NCBI GenBank assembly: GCA_001664505.1
Contig: CP011806.1
Span: 5,323,873-5,387,872 of the forward strand
Direction of reading: 5' to 3'
Source: Acidobacteria bacterium Mor1
GTDB lineage: Bacteria; Acidobacteriota; Polarisedimenticolia; Polarisedimenticolales; Polarisedimenticolaceae
DNA: 64,000 nt
Of this stretch, positions 45,819 through 55,414 are shown in pieces (the first letter of the stretch is position 1; each line of letters begins with the position of its first letter). The notes below the pieces were generated by a model. That model made no database searches. It had not been told where the DNA came from and worked only from the letters and a program-made list of their open reading frames with translations. A program made the translations under genes and the position numbers.

Positions 45819-47780
45819 CTAGTCGTCGAGGCTGCCGGGCATCGCGTCACCCCAGAGCACGCCGTCGCCCCAGAAGACACCATCGCCCCAGAACACGCCT
45901 TCTGCCCAGAGGATGCCGTCGGCGAACAGCAGCCCGTCGCCCCAGAGCAGCCCGTCGCCCCAGAAGACGCCGTCGCCCCAGAAGACGCCGTCGGCCAGCA
46001 GCAGCCCATCGGCGAAGAGCAATCCGTCGGCCCAGAGGATGCCGTCGGCGCTGAGCGAGCTGTCGGCGAACAGCAGCCCGTCACCCCAGAAAACGCCGTC
46101 GCCCATCAGGATGCCGTCGGCCCAGAACACGCCGTCCGCCCACAGGGTGCCGTCGGCGAACAGCAGCCCATCGGCGAAGAGCAGGCCGTCAGCCAGCAGC
46201 AGTCCGTCGGCAAAGAGCAGGCCGTCCGCCCAGAGGATGCCGTCGGCCAGCAGGAGTCCGTCGGCGAAGAGCAGTCCGTCGCCCCAGAAGACTCCGTCGC
46301 CCCACAGCATGCCGTCGGTCCAGAGCGCGGTGTCGCCGAAGATCGGATCGTCGCCGTAGATCGAGTCGTAACCGCTGAGCAGCATCGGGCGGCCGTTTTC
46401 GTAGCGCAGCAAGTAGAGAGCGATGCCTTCGGGGGTGCGGGCCATCAGCGGCGAACTGCTGTTGAAGCGCTGGACGAAGGCCTCGGCCTCGGCTTCACCT
46501 TCCAGCAGTTCGATGGCGGCCTCGATGTCCATCATGCCGGCGCCCCGCTGCAGCACGTCGATGTCGGCCCGCTTCTCGGCGGACTTCATCAGCGCCGCCT
46601 TGATGCCGTCGTTGGTCAGCTGCGGCTGCGCCTCGAGCAGGAGCGCCGCGGCGCCGCTGGCGAAGGCGGTGGACATGCTGGTTCCGGAGAGTTCGATGCC
46701 TTCCTCGCTGAGTCGCTCGGGGAACATCTCGACCATGGTGGAGCCGCTGGCTGCCGGAGCGACGATACGGTTGCCGGGAGCCACCAGATCCGGTTTGACC
46801 ACCAGGTCGCCGTAGGAGGGGCCCTGGCTCGAGTAGGTGGTCATGATGTCGTCGCCCCGGGTGATGGTGCCGAGGTCGTTGAAGGCGCCGACGGTCAGGA
46901 CCGACGGATCGTTACCGGGAGCGTTGATGGTGAACCGCCCGTCGCGGCCGCGGTTGCCGGCAGAGGCGATGACGGTCAGGCCGGACTGCCAGGCGCGGCG
47001 CACGGCGACGTTGACGGGATCGTAGCGGAAGGACATCTGGGGCGCGTAGCCCAGGGACATGTTGACCACGTCGATGCCGTACTCGTCTTTGTGTTCGATG
47101 GTCCAGTCGACGGCGGCGAGAACGCCCGAGAGGGTGCCGGCGCCTTCGGCGTCGAGCACCTTGATCACGATCAGATTGACGTCGGGGGCCACGCCGTTGG
47201 GCGCGCCGATGATGCCGGCGAGATGGGTTCCGTGGCCGTGTTCGTCGTGGGCGTTGCCGTCGGGGTCCACGAAATCGACCCGGGCCAGCACGCGGCTCTC
47301 GTCGAGCGCCTCTCCGGGGTTGAGTCCGCTGTCGATCAGGGCGACGGTCACCCCACGGCCGGTCACGTCGAAGCGTTCCCGGGCGATGTCGCCGTTGCTC
47401 GCCGCGACCGCCACATCCAGGTTGGCGTGGAGCGCGCGGTCGGCGGTGATCGAGAGCACGTCGTCCCGGGCGGCCAGGCGGCGGATCTGCGACGGGGTCA
47501 TGCGGGCCGACGCGGCGTCGATGCGCTCGCGGAAGTTGCCGGCGGCCACGAGGCGGTGGGCGTCGTCGGCGGCGCCCTGCTTGAACTGAACCACCACAGG
47601 CAGCGCTTGCTCGACGGTCACGGCGGCGCGGGAGGCGCGTCCGGTGTTGGCTTCTGCCCGGGAGAGCTGTTCCTGGAGTTCGATGCCGATGCGGGCTTCA
47701 GCCTGGACGGCGGTCACGGCCAATGCCGCGAGGATCAGGGTGGTGAAGGTACGGGTCAGGGTCCGGATCATCTTCTTCAT
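45819..47780 (-). CDS. S8 subtilisin-like protease with 29 hexapeptide repeats
   Basis: A 653-residue secreted protein; the start at 47780 has AGGAGG in place. Signal peptide ends near AVQAEA (residue 28). After a propeptide-like region comes the subtilase domain with D150 (ALIDSGLN), H183 (HGHGTHLAGI) and S368 (SGTSMSTAF), all intact. Residues 474-647 are 29 consecutive six-residue units of the type [LF][WFL][GA]DG[VLI], ending in a short acidic tail. The repeats look like a regular beta solenoid with an Asp-Gly turn in each rung. They may mediate surface attachment, stability or calcium binding. No sorting signal follows. Confidence 0.92.
   Translation of the reverse strand: MKKMIRTLTRTFTTLILAALAVTAVQAEARIGIELQEQLSRAEANTGRASRAAVTVEQALPVVVQFKQGAADDAHRLVAAGNFRERIDAASARMTPSQIRRLAARDDVLSITADRALHANLDVAVAASNGDIARERFDVTGRGVTVALIDSGLNPGEALDESRVLARVDFVDPDGNAHDEHGHGTHLAGIIGAPNGVAPDVNLIVIKVLDAEGAGTLSGVLAAVDWTIEHKDEYGIDVVNMSLGYAPQMSFRYDPVNVAVRRAWQSGLTVIASAGNRGRDGRFTINAPGNDPSVLTVGAFNDLGTITRGDDIMTTYSSQGPSYGDLVVKPDLVAPGNRIVAPAASGSTMVEMFPERLSEEGIELSGTSMSTAFASGAAALLLEAQPQLTNDGIKAALMKSAEKRADIDVLQRGAGMMDIEAAIELLEGEAEAEAFVQRFNSSSPLMARTPEGIALYLLRYENGRPMLLSGYDSIYGDDPIFGDTALWTDGMLWGDGVFWGDGLLFADGLLLADGILWADGLLFADGLLLADGLLFADGLLFADGTLWADGVFWADGILMGDGVFWGDGLLFADSSLSADGILWADGLLFADGLLLADGVFWGDGVFWGDGLLWGDGLLFADGILWAEGVFWGDGVFWGDGVLWGDAMPGSLDD
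45840..46361 (-). repeat. 18-bp periodic repeat coding for 29 hexapeptides
   Basis: The DNA repeats with an 18-bp period over 522 bp, within the subtilisin reading frame. Units vary at first, second and third residues while Asp-Gly is nearly constant; four units break it (for example DDP, DTA, DSS, AEG). Confidence 0.85.
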
Positions 47781-47906
47781 GGCTTCCTCCTGCTTGTTTT
47801 CCCTCGAGCCTCGCGGCCGTCGGGGTGCTGTTTTCGCGTTCACCCCCCTTCTGCAGGAAGCGCCCGTGCCGGGTTACAGGGCCGCAGGATTTTTTTCGGA
47901 CTTTGG

Positions 47907-47912
47907 TAGGAT
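47907..47912 (+). promoter_or_regulatory. Putative -10 box (TAGGAT) for leaderless start at 47919
   Basis: TAGGAT is followed by TCGCCC and then ATG (6 nt); no ribosome binding site. Confidence 0.4.
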
Positions 47913-47918
47913 TCGCCC

Positions 47919-48641
47919 ATGAACGGCGAAAAACCGGGCAATTTCCCGCAAACACGCTGGAGTCTGGTGCTGGCCGCGGGGGATGCGGAGAACCCCAGGA
48001 CCCGTCTGGCGCTGTCGGATCTGTGCGAGGCCTATTGGGAGCCGCTCTACGCGTTCCTGCGGCGCAAGGGCAACGACCCCGACCGCGCCTCCGATCTGGT
48101 GCAGGGGTTCTTTGCCCGTTTCCTCGCCGGAAACTACCTGAGCCGCGCCGATGCGGAGAAGGGGAAGTTCCGCACCTACCTGCTGTCGTCGCTGACCCAC
48201 CACCTGATCAACGAGAAGGAGCGGGAGCGTGCCCAGAAGCGGGGAGGAGGGGAGGCGCCTCTGTCCCTCGACGTCGAGGGTGCCGAGCAGCGCTACCTCG
48301 ATGAACCGGCCCAGCACCTTACGCCGGAGCGGCTCTACGAACGGACCTGGGTGCTCGGCCAGCTCGACCGGGTGGTGGACCGTCTCAAAGAGGAGTACGC
48401 GTCCTCGGGCCGGGGCGCCGTGTTCGACGCCATCGCGGTGTACCTGACGCCGGCAGGCGGTCCCTCCTACGCAGACACCGCCCGGGACGCGGGGATGAAC
48501 GAGAGCGCGGTCAAGGTCGCGGTCCACCGTTTGAGAAAGCGCTATCGGGAGGCGCTGCGGGAGGAGATCGCCTCGACCGTCGAGACCGAGACCGAGATCG
48601 ACGGAGAGATCGCCTACCTGCTCTCGGTGCTGGCCGACTGA
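47919..48641 (+). CDS. ECF-type RNA polymerase sigma factor
   Basis: A 240-residue sigma factor. Region 2 ([31 protein letters not shown]) and region 4 ([32 protein letters not shown]) are present; the linker is long, about 70 residues. The N-terminal [14 protein letters not shown] is typical of ECF groups of Acidobacteria and Planctomycetes linked to Ser/Thr kinases. No anti-sigma gene adjoins it. Its end overlaps the convergent kinase gene by 28 bp, which suggests a kinase-controlled sigma factor. Confidence 0.9.
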   Translation: MNGEKPGNFPQTRWSLVLAAGDAENPRTRLALSDLCEAYWEPLYAFLRRKGNDPDRASDLVQGFFARFLAGNYLSRADAEKGKFRTYLLSSLTHHLINEKERERAQKRGGGEAPLSLDVEGAEQRYLDEPAQHLTPERLYERTWVLGQLDRVVDRLKEEYASSGRGAVFDAIAVYLTPAGGPSYADTARDAGMNESAVKVAVHRLRKRYREALREEIASTVETETEIDGEIAYLLSVLAD

Positions 48642-50980
48642 GGCCTGGCTCGCTCCAGCCGCGCCAGCGTTCGTTCGCTCTGCGCGACCAAGGACGCAAA
48701 GCGCGGGTGACTGCGGATCGGCTCGAGGTCGGAGTCCTGCTTCATGAGTTCGGGGCGGGCCCAGCCGGCGTCCACCGATTGCTTCAGCCGTTCGATCGCC
48801 TGCTGCGGTTCACCGCGGAGCGATTCGTAGCAGGCCATGTTGTAGAGCACGGTTTGTACGTTGGGATGGGTCGGGCCGTGGACCCGGGTCATCGACTCCA
48901 GCGCTTCGGTGTAGAGCGGCTCCGCCTCGTCCCAGCGTTGAAGCGACTGGTAGATGTAGGCCAGGTTGCTGATCGAGCGCATGGTCGCGGGGTGCTCGTC
49001 CCCCTGGACCTTGCGCCGCGCCGCCAGGGCGTCCTCGAACATCGGCACCGCATCGTTGACCCGGCCCTGGCGGAAGTAGAACCGGGCCAGGTTGTTGAGG
49101 TAGTCGATGGTCTCGGGGTGATCGTCGCCGTGGCGCTGCCGCTGAGCTTCGAGGGACTCGAGGTAGAGCGGTTCGGCTTCGTCGGGGCGGCCGACATCGT
49201 CGTAGAGCACGGCGAGACTGTTCATCAGGCGAAGCAGCGCTTGATCGCCGGGGGGCAGCAGGCGCTTCAGTCCCTCGTAGGATTCGAGGTACAGCGGTTC
49301 GGCCTCTTCGAACCGCTGCTGTTGGCGGTAGACGAAGCCGAGCCGATCCATGGTCGAGAGGGTGTGCCTGTGGTCGTCGCCCAGGACCCGGCGTTGGGTC
49401 TCGAGGGTCTCGGTAAACAGGCGTTCCGCTTCGGCCAGTTCCCCCTGGCCGAATCTGGTGGCGGCGAGCTGCGCCCGGGCGTCGAGGGTCTTGAGGTGCT
49501 CCTGCCCCAGGCTGTGCTCGAAGGTTTCCAGCGCCTGCTCGATCAAGGGCGACGCCTGATCGAAGAGTCCCAGGTGGGCGTAGACCTCGGACATGGTGAA
49601 CATCAGTTCGCCGCGAGTCTCCGGTTGGTCGACGAGCATCGTGTCGATCCGGGCGGCGCCGCTATCCAGCACCTCCCGTGCGGTGATGCTGTTGCCGCGA
49701 GCTTCGCTGGGGCGCGACACCCGGAAGAGTTCCTTCAAGAAGTCGGAGACCTGTCCCTTGGCTTCTGCCTCGGCCCGGGCCCTGGCCTCTGCGGCCACCG
49801 CACGTTGTTCGGCCCGCTGGGCTCGCACCATGCCGACGGTCGCGGCAATCGCGCCACTGACCAACGCCAACAGCACCAGGGTGCCTGCCAGGACGCCGAC
49901 CCGGTGGCGCCGCATCGCCTTGCCCAGGCGGTAGCTCAATCCCGGAGGCCCGGCCAGGACCGGTTCACCCTTGCGGAAACGGTCGATCTCGGCGGCCAGC
50001 TCCGAGGGGGTGCCGTAGCGCCGGGTGCGGTCCTTTTCCAGGGTGCGCATCACGATCCAGTCCAGGTCGCCGCGCAGCCGCCGGGCCAGCGATCCCGGGT
50101 CGGTGCGCCGTGACCGGGCGATCTTCGCGTCGAGCTTGCTGGCCCGGGTGCTGGGGCGGGGCGGATCGGTTTCGCGAATCATCTGCCGCATCGCGTCCCA
50201 GCCGGCTTCCCGCAGCTCCTTGGACTCGAAGGGCAGACGCCCCACCAGCAGTTCGTAGAGCAGCACTCCGAGGGAGTACACGTCGGTGCGGGTGTCGACG
50301 TCGAGTTCCGATCGCTCGGCTTGCTCGGGGCTCATGTATTCCGGCGTGCCGATCTGCTGCCCGAGTTCGGTGTAGACCGTGTGTTCGGTGAGCCGCTGGG
50401 CGGTGGCCTTGGCCACGCCGAAGTCGATGACCTTGGGGGTCGGTTTGCCGTCGCTCATCGAGACCAGCACGTTGGACGGCTTGAGGTCCCGGTGAATCAC
50501 CCCCTTGTGGTGGGCGTGCTGCACCGCGTCGCAGACCCGCACGAACAGGTTCAACCGTTCGTCGGTGCTCAGCCGTTCCCGGTCGCAATACTCGGTGATC
50601 GGAACGCCGGGGACCAGCTCCATGACGAAGAAGGGGCGGCCGTTCTTCGTCGCCCCCGCGTCGAGCACCCGGGCGATGTTGGGGTGCTCCATCAACGCCA
50701 GCGCCTGACGCTCCGCCTCGAACCGGGCGATGACCTCCCGGGTATCCATCCCGCGCTTGATCAACTTGAGGGCGACACGCCGCTGCACAGGGCGCAGCTG
50801 TTCGGCCTCGTAGACCTCGCCCATGCCCCCTTCGCCGACCTTGCTCAGCAGGCGGTAGTTGCCGATCTCCCGGGGTGCATCGTCGACGGCGCCCTGGAGC
50901 AGGCAGTGGGGGCAGATACCGCCGGCGCGTCCGGAGGCGGGGAGGTCCTTTCCGCAGTCAGGACATCGTTCGCTTTCCAT
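48614..50980 (-). CDS. Membrane Ser/Thr protein kinase with N-terminal zinc ribbon and TPR tail
   Basis: A 788-residue kinase. A zinc ribbon begins it ([21 protein letters not shown]). The kinase domain, about 40-310, carries [40 protein letters not shown] and [12 protein letters not shown], all intact. A transmembrane helix ([20 protein letters not shown]) is followed by TPR repeats to the C-terminus. Similar in layout to the 31825-34482 kinase. The gene overlaps the ECF sigma factor tail to tail by 28 bp. TAGAAT lies 6 nt before its ATG. Confidence 0.92.
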   Translation of the reverse strand: MESERCPDCGKDLPASGRAGGICPHCLLQGAVDDAPREIGNYRLLSKVGEGGMGEVYEAEQLRPVQRRVALKLIKRGMDTREVIARFEAERQALALMEHPNIARVLDAGATKNGRPFFVMELVPGVPITEYCDRERLSTDERLNLFVRVCDAVQHAHHKGVIHRDLKPSNVLVSMSDGKPTPKVIDFGVAKATAQRLTEHTVYTELGQQIGTPEYMSPEQAERSELDVDTRTDVYSLGVLLYELLVGRLPFESKELREAGWDAMRQMIRETDPPRPSTRASKLDAKIARSRRTDPGSLARRLRGDLDWIVMRTLEKDRTRRYGTPSELAAEIDRFRKGEPVLAGPPGLSYRLGKAMRRHRVGVLAGTLVLLALVSGAIAATVGMVRAQRAEQRAVAAEARARAEAEAKGQVSDFLKELFRVSRPSEARGNSITAREVLDSGAARIDTMLVDQPETRGELMFTMSEVYAHLGLFDQASPLIEQALETFEHSLGQEHLKTLDARAQLAATRFGQGELAEAERLFTETLETQRRVLGDDHRHTLSTMDRLGFVYRQQQRFEEAEPLYLESYEGLKRLLPPGDQALLRLMNSLAVLYDDVGRPDEAEPLYLESLEAQRQRHGDDHPETIDYLNNLARFYFRQGRVNDAVPMFEDALAARRKVQGDEHPATMRSISNLAYIYQSLQRWDEAEPLYTEALESMTRVHGPTHPNVQTVLYNMACYESLRGEPQQAIERLKQSVDAGWARPELMKQDSDLEPIRSHPRFASLVAQSERTLARLERARPQSASTESR

Positions 50981-50986
50981 CGGCGA

Positions 50987-50992
50987 ATTCTA
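50987..50992 (-). promoter_or_regulatory. Putative -10 box (TAGAAT) for leaderless start at 50980
   Basis: On the minus strand TAGAAT is followed by TCGCCG and then ATG, a 6-nt gap. Confidence 0.5.
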
Positions 50993-51154
50993 CAACCGAA
51001 CCGGTGTGCTCCCGTCGGCCGATGGGGCGGTGAGAGCCGCGGAACTTCGGAGATGTCGCCGAAGATTGCACTATTCGCGGAATGAGGCAGAGCCTGCGAG
51101 CGAAAGTGTGCCGCCAGGAGGACACTGGTGGCGGTCGTTCTCCAGCCCGCGGCT

Positions 51155-54100
51155 TTACTGGACGCGTAACCCCTCGGGGGCGTCCGGCGTCGTCGGTCCG
51201 GTGCCGCCGCCGACCTGGGTTTCGTTGGAGTATCCGCCCTCGCCGCCGGCTGCATCGATCGCGGTGACCCGGTAGTACCAGGTGCCCGCGGCGACGTTGT
51301 CGCTGAAACCGGCGTTGGAGGTCGTACCTACCTGGGTGAACCCACTGCCCGCCGTCGAGCTTCGATAGACCGCGTAGCCGGTGACGTCGCTCTCCAGGCT
51401 CGCGTCCCAGCTCAGGTCGATCCGGTTGCCGTTGCGATTGCCGCTGAGTCCGGTGAGTGCTGCCGGGAAGTCGTCGATCTCGGCGACCCAGACCTGGGCG
51501 GTGCCCTGAGAGATGTTGGGCGTGCGCACCCAGACGATTCGATCGCCCTGAATGTGCGGGTCGTTGTCTTCCAGCAGGCTGCGGGTGACCCGCCGTTCCT
51601 CGTCGAAGGTCAGGTCGTAGAGGAATACGTCCCACTGGCCGGTGGAGTGCCGCTGGTCGCGCCAGACCACCTTGTCGCCGTAGAGATGCGGGCGGCCCTG
51701 GGTGCCCGGCGCGTTGCTGACCACCCGCTCCTGCCCGCTGGCCAGGTCGTACAGATAGATGTCGGTGGAGCCGGTGCGGCTGTCGCCGTAGACCACCTGC
51801 TGCTCGTAGATGTCGGGATGCAGCGTCTGTCCGACCCCGCCGAGGTTGAGGTCGGTCTCGACGCCGGTGGCCAGGTTCTTGACGCTGATGCCGAATGGAG
51901 CGTCGTTGTTGAGGTAGACCATGCGGTCGCCCCAGATGGCCGGCGCTTCCTGCTGGCCGCCGAAGGTGAGCTGCTGGTTCTGGCCGGTGGAAAGATCGTG
52001 GCCCCAGATATGGGCCTGACCGAGACCGGCCCGGGCATCGACCCAGACGATCCGGTCGCCGAAGACGTCGGGGGTGACCTCGGCGGAGAAGCCGTCGGTG
52101 ATCTCCGTCTCCTGGTCCGAGGCCAGGTCGTAGTGGGAGATGTCGTAGGTATCGACCGGGTCCGGGGTCTCGAACAGATCGGCCCAGACGATCGAGTCCC
52201 CCTGGATCATCGGCGCGATCTCCACGCCGACGCGGCTGGTCACCTGGCGCTCCTGATCGGCGGCCAGGTCGTAGATGTAGATGTCCGGGAAGTCCCGCAG
52301 ATTGCGCTCATCGGCCCAGGCGATGCGGTCACCCCAGATCGTGGCGTTGTACTTGCGGCCCGCTGCGCTGGTCAGTTCCCGGGACTCGAAGCGGTAGGAG
52401 TAGGCCTCCACCGGGCGCACGGTGCGATTGTTCTGTTCGAAGTACTCGGCAACCTGATTGCCCCGGTCGACCACGGCGTAGAGGGTGCGGCGTCCCCGGG
52501 AGGGGAGGTCGATCAGGATCTGCCGGGTCACGGCGGATCCCGCCCCCAGGTTGGAGAGGGTGTCGCTGTAGAGCAAGGTGCCGCCGGCACCCGGGTCTCC
52601 GTCGAAGACTTCGAGAGTGACGTTGCTCGCGCCTTGCTGGCCGGCGTTGCGTGCGGTGACCGTCACCGGGAGCGGCGCTCCTACCGCGACGGTGGCCTTG
52701 CCCACCTGCAGGTCGGCGATCAGCTCGACCCGGTTGGCTGCGGCGTCGGCCTGCTGCACTGCGCGGAAGGCGTTGATCCGGCCCCAACCGAACAGATCGT
52801 CGAAACCGCCGCTCCCCAGGTCGTCGGCCGAGGCCTGAATCACCGCCCGGACCATCTCGTTGGAGAGATCGGGCTGCTGCGACAGCACCAGGGCGGCCAG
52901 ACCGCTGACGTGGGCGGCGGCGAAGGAGGTGCCGCCGTCCCGGTAGTAGCGGTCGCCGACCCGCTGGAACACGACGCTCTGGTTCTGGGCGGAGAGGGTC
53001 GAGAGAATGTTCAGGTGGTTGAAATTCGGATCGCCGACGTTGTCGTCGGACCCGGGGGCGGTGACGTCCAGGTTGAAGCCGAAATTCGAGGCGAAGTAGA
53101 TCCGGTCGTCGTGCTGCACGGCGCCGACCGCGATGGTCTGATCGAGGCACGCGGGGAAGCTGGCCAGATCGTCGTTGAGCTGGGAGATGTCGTTGGCGCA
53201 GTCGCCGATCTCGCTGCCGGAGTTGCCGGCCGAAACGACGATCACCGCGCCGAGGCCGTGGGCGTAGGCGATGGCGTCCCGCAAAGCCTGAGGCGCCTCT
53301 CCCTTGTTCGACAGGCTGATGTTGATCACGTCGGCGCCGTTGTCCGCGGCGTAGGTGATGCCCTGGATCAGCGCGGTCAGGTTGGTCGCTCCGGTGTCGG
53401 TGGAGACCTTGACCGCCATCAGCTGTACCTGCCAGACCATGCCCGCGATCCCGGTTCCGTTGTCGCCGACGGCGCCGATGACTCCGGCCATCAACGTGCC
53501 GTGCTGGAAGCGGTCGGTCACGTCGTTGTTGTTGAGGGCGAAGTTCCAGCCGGAGACGTCGTCGACGTAGCCGTTGCCGTCGTCGTCGACGCCGTTCCCC
53601 GGAGTTTCGCCGGGGTTGTTCCAGGCGTTGCCGGCCAGGTCCTCGTGGGCGAAATCGATGCCGCTGTCGATCACGGCGACGACCAGGTTCGGGTCGCCGG
53701 TCTGGAGATCCCAGGCCCGGTCGGCCTCGATGTTCTGCAGGCGCCACAGGTCGGGATAGGTCTGCCCCCACGCGCCGCTGCTCCAGCTTCCGTCCTGTTC
53801 CGGGTCGGCGTAGGTGTCGTCAGGGACGGCGTCGAGATGCAGCGCCACGTTGGCCTCGGCGTGGCGCACCTCGGGAAGCTCCCGGAGATGTTTGGCGACC
53901 CTGGCCGGGTCGATGTCGGTGGCGAAGCTGACCTTGCCCCAGCGAGCCAACGCCGGCATCTGCGGTTGCCGCGGGGCGCGGCCGCTGCGGCGGGTGAAGG
54001 TCGCGCGCACGGCGGCTTCCGATTGGGGCACGCGGAACAGTCGTTGGCCGGGGCCGAAACCGTAGGCCTCGAGTTCCGGGTATCGCGCCTGAATCTGGCT

Positions 54101-54301
54101 CCAACTCACGCCGTCATGAAGCTGGATCAGCACCTCGCCGGGTGCGGCCTCGGCGCCCCTGGCCGCGGGTGCGTTGTTTCCGGGCAGGGGAGTGTCGCCG
54201 GCGGCGCCGAGGGGCGCCCATAGAACAAGGAGCGTCAGCAGCAGTACCGACTGCCGTGCGGCTCGTTCTTGCCTGGATGCTCCCGGTCGGCTGGCGCTCA
54301 T
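51155..54301 (-). CDS. Secreted S8 protease with CARDB, beta-propeller and fibronectin III domains
   Basis: About 1048 residues from the ATG at 54301; a GTG at 54328 is an alternative. After the signal peptide and a pro-region of about 130 residues, the subtilase domain has D (VVAVIDSGIDFAHEDL), H (FQHGTLMAGVIGAVGDNG) and S (DGGTSFAAAHVSGL). Then come a CARDB-like domain (LQVGKATVAVGAPLPVTVTA) and TolB-like propeller blades (DIYIYDLAADQERQVTS and similar). A fibronectin III domain follows (LSWDASLESDVTGYAVYRSS). The protein stops at PDAPEGLRVQ, just as another such domain would begin, so the C-terminus may be truncated. Confidence 0.9.
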   Translation of the reverse strand: MSASRPGASRQERAARQSVLLLTLLVLWAPLGAAGDTPLPGNNAPAARGAEAAPGEVLIQLHDGVSWSQIQARYPELEAYGFGPGQRLFRVPQSEAAVRATFTRRSGRAPRQPQMPALARWGKVSFATDIDPARVAKHLRELPEVRHAEANVALHLDAVPDDTYADPEQDGSWSSGAWGQTYPDLWRLQNIEADRAWDLQTGDPNLVVAVIDSGIDFAHEDLAGNAWNNPGETPGNGVDDDGNGYVDDVSGWNFALNNNDVTDRFQHGTLMAGVIGAVGDNGTGIAGMVWQVQLMAVKVSTDTGATNLTALIQGITYAADNGADVINISLSNKGEAPQALRDAIAYAHGLGAVIVVSAGNSGSEIGDCANDISQLNDDLASFPACLDQTIAVGAVQHDDRIYFASNFGFNLDVTAPGSDDNVGDPNFNHLNILSTLSAQNQSVVFQRVGDRYYRDGGTSFAAAHVSGLAALVLSQQPDLSNEMVRAVIQASADDLGSGGFDDLFGWGRINAFRAVQQADAAANRVELIADLQVGKATVAVGAPLPVTVTARNAGQQGASNVTLEVFDGDPGAGGTLLYSDTLSNLGAGSAVTRQILIDLPSRGRRTLYAVVDRGNQVAEYFEQNNRTVRPVEAYSYRFESRELTSAAGRKYNATIWGDRIAWADERNLRDFPDIYIYDLAADQERQVTSRVGVEIAPMIQGDSIVWADLFETPDPVDTYDISHYDLASDQETEITDGFSAEVTPDVFGDRIVWVDARAGLGQAHIWGHDLSTGQNQQLTFGGQQEAPAIWGDRMVYLNNDAPFGISVKNLATGVETDLNLGGVGQTLHPDIYEQQVVYGDSRTGSTDIYLYDLASGQERVVSNAPGTQGRPHLYGDKVVWRDQRHSTGQWDVFLYDLTFDEERRVTRSLLEDNDPHIQGDRIVWVRTPNISQGTAQVWVAEIDDFPAALTGLSGNRNGNRIDLSWDASLESDVTGYAVYRSSTAGSGFTQVGTTSNAGFSDNVAAGTWYYRVTAIDAAGGEGGYSNETQVGGGTGPTTPDAPEGLRVQ

Positions 54302-54476
54302 GCTTGCCCCTACCCCGAATAGTCCCACTCGTCCAAAAATCTAGGGAATCTACCCTGATCTCTGCAACAGCGATGCCGCCGGTTCGGCGGCCACCCCGGG
54401 CCGGGGCGCGTAGAGAATACCCGTTTCGTGATCGAAAGTACCGGGTCAGACCTTCCCGGGGGTGCCCGGCGGTGGC

Positions 54477-55226
54477 TCAGCGCAATTCGGCCAGGATCGT
54501 CTCGGGGCGGACCCGGACGCGCCAGTTGTCGGTCAGCTCCCGCCAGGTGACGTCGCGCTGCTCGTCGAGGATGAAGACCGCGGGCCGGGAGATATCGGTG
54601 TCGGGCAGCCCGTCCTCGTGAAGCAACCCGAGTTTGCCGATCAACTCCAGGTTCGGATCGCACAGGACGGGGAAGTCGTAGCCCTGGGCCTCGATCGCCT
54701 CCCGCGATTCTTCGGGGTTGTCGGCGCTGACCGCGACCACCTCGGCGCCCAGGCTGCGGATCTCATCGATGCGTGACTGCAAACCTTGCAGTTCGGAGAG
54801 GCAGAACGGTCACCAGTAGCCGCGGTAGAACACCAGCACCACCTTGCGGCCGTCGAAGCTCGCCAGGTCGAAGGACTCGCCCCGGTGGGTTTGGAGGCTG
54901 AAGTTCTCGATCCGCGAGACTCCCGCTGCGGTTTCTCCCGTAGGCATCTGATAGCTCAAGACGAAGACGTAGAAACCGAACAGGCCGAGGAACCCGACCG
55001 ACAGCAGGGTGCCGAGTATGCCGAAGATCTTCGAGGCCAGGCGGCGGCCCTGGCCGAAGGCTCCGAACAGGCCTGCCAGGGAGAGAGCGACACCGAGTAG
55101 CGCCAGCGGCAGGTTGAGCCAGGGGAAGTCCCGCAGCGCAGGGATCGCGGCAAAGACCATGAAGTAGCTGATTACCGCGGCGAGGGTGACCAGCGGGCCG
55201 AGCCAGATGAAGTGCAGCCGGCTCAC
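54477..55226 (-). CDS. Membrane-anchored redoxin selenoprotein (in-frame TGA = Sec in UxxC)
   Basis: A 249-residue protein if TGA at 54812-54810 is read as selenocysteine; otherwise the gene splits into 138- and 101-residue pieces in the same frame. Residues 1-95 hold about three transmembrane helices. The redoxin (AhpC/TSA) domain follows, with VVLVFYRGYW-U139-PFC142-LSELQ. Cysteine homologues read FYRGYWCPFC, so Sec replaces the first active-site Cys. The sequence after the TGA continues the fold without a break (VVAVSADNPEESR, SRPAVFILDEQRDVTW). The start GTG overlaps the ccoS stop by GTGA, and it is the last gene of the cbb3 oxidase operon. A thiol/selenol redox role in oxidase or copper-site maturation is plausible but inferred. 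Confidence 0.9.
54776..54792 (-). promoter_or_regulatory. Candidate bacterial SECIS hairpin
   Basis: Starting 17 nt after the TGA on the mRNA, ACTGCAA-GGT-TTGCAGT forms a perfect 7-bp stem with a GGT loop (or AGGTT if the last pair opens). The E. coli fdhF element has a similar apical loop containing GGU, read by SelB. Distance and loop both fit the known bacterial pattern. Confidence 0.75.
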
Positions 55227-55393
55227 GGTGCCTTGGGCTTTCCGCTATCCGGATCCTGATCGTCGTGCAGCACCCGCATCGCCGGAGTCTCCATGTCGTC
55301 GAACTGGCCGGCCCGCGCCGCCCAGACGTAGGCGACCACGGCGATTCCGGCCATCAACAGAGCCAGCGGAAACAGGATGTAGAGCACTTCCAT
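55223..55393 (-). CDS. ccoS: cbb3 oxidase assembly protein CcoS
   Basis: A 56-residue gene read directly from the minus strand. It begins MEVLYILFPLALLMAGIAVV, one transmembrane helix, then AYVWAARAGQFDDME, the CcoS signature with the conserved GQFDD. The tail is acidic. CcoS is needed for cofactor insertion in cbb3-type cytochrome oxidase. It lies 21 bp after ccoI, and its stop overlaps the GTG start of the selenoprotein. Confidence 0.93.
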   Translation of the reverse strand: MEVLYILFPLALLMAGIAVVAYVWAARAGQFDDMETPAMRVLHDDQDPDSGKPKAP

Positions 55394-55414
55394 GGTGTCC
55401 GCTCCCAGGCGAGT

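Noticed and set aside
45840..46361. Periodic repeats resembling a CRISPR array
   Set aside because: The 18-bp period has no spacers and stays in frame with the protease; it codes for hexapeptides.
45333..47909. Long plus-strand open frame of 858 codons over the subtilisin
   Set aside because: It is the antisense shadow of the protease gene; its repeated Glu/Gln/Pro text mirrors the hexapeptide repeats, and no start signal or domain supports it.
52329..53771. 480-codon minus-strand frame inside the larger subtilisin
   Set aside because: A shifted frame of the protease gene, extremely Arg-rich.
54477..54782. Separate 101-residue gene after the TGA
   Set aside because: It begins in the middle of a redoxin domain, lacks a ribosome binding site and is in frame with the upstream part; better explained by Sec recoding.
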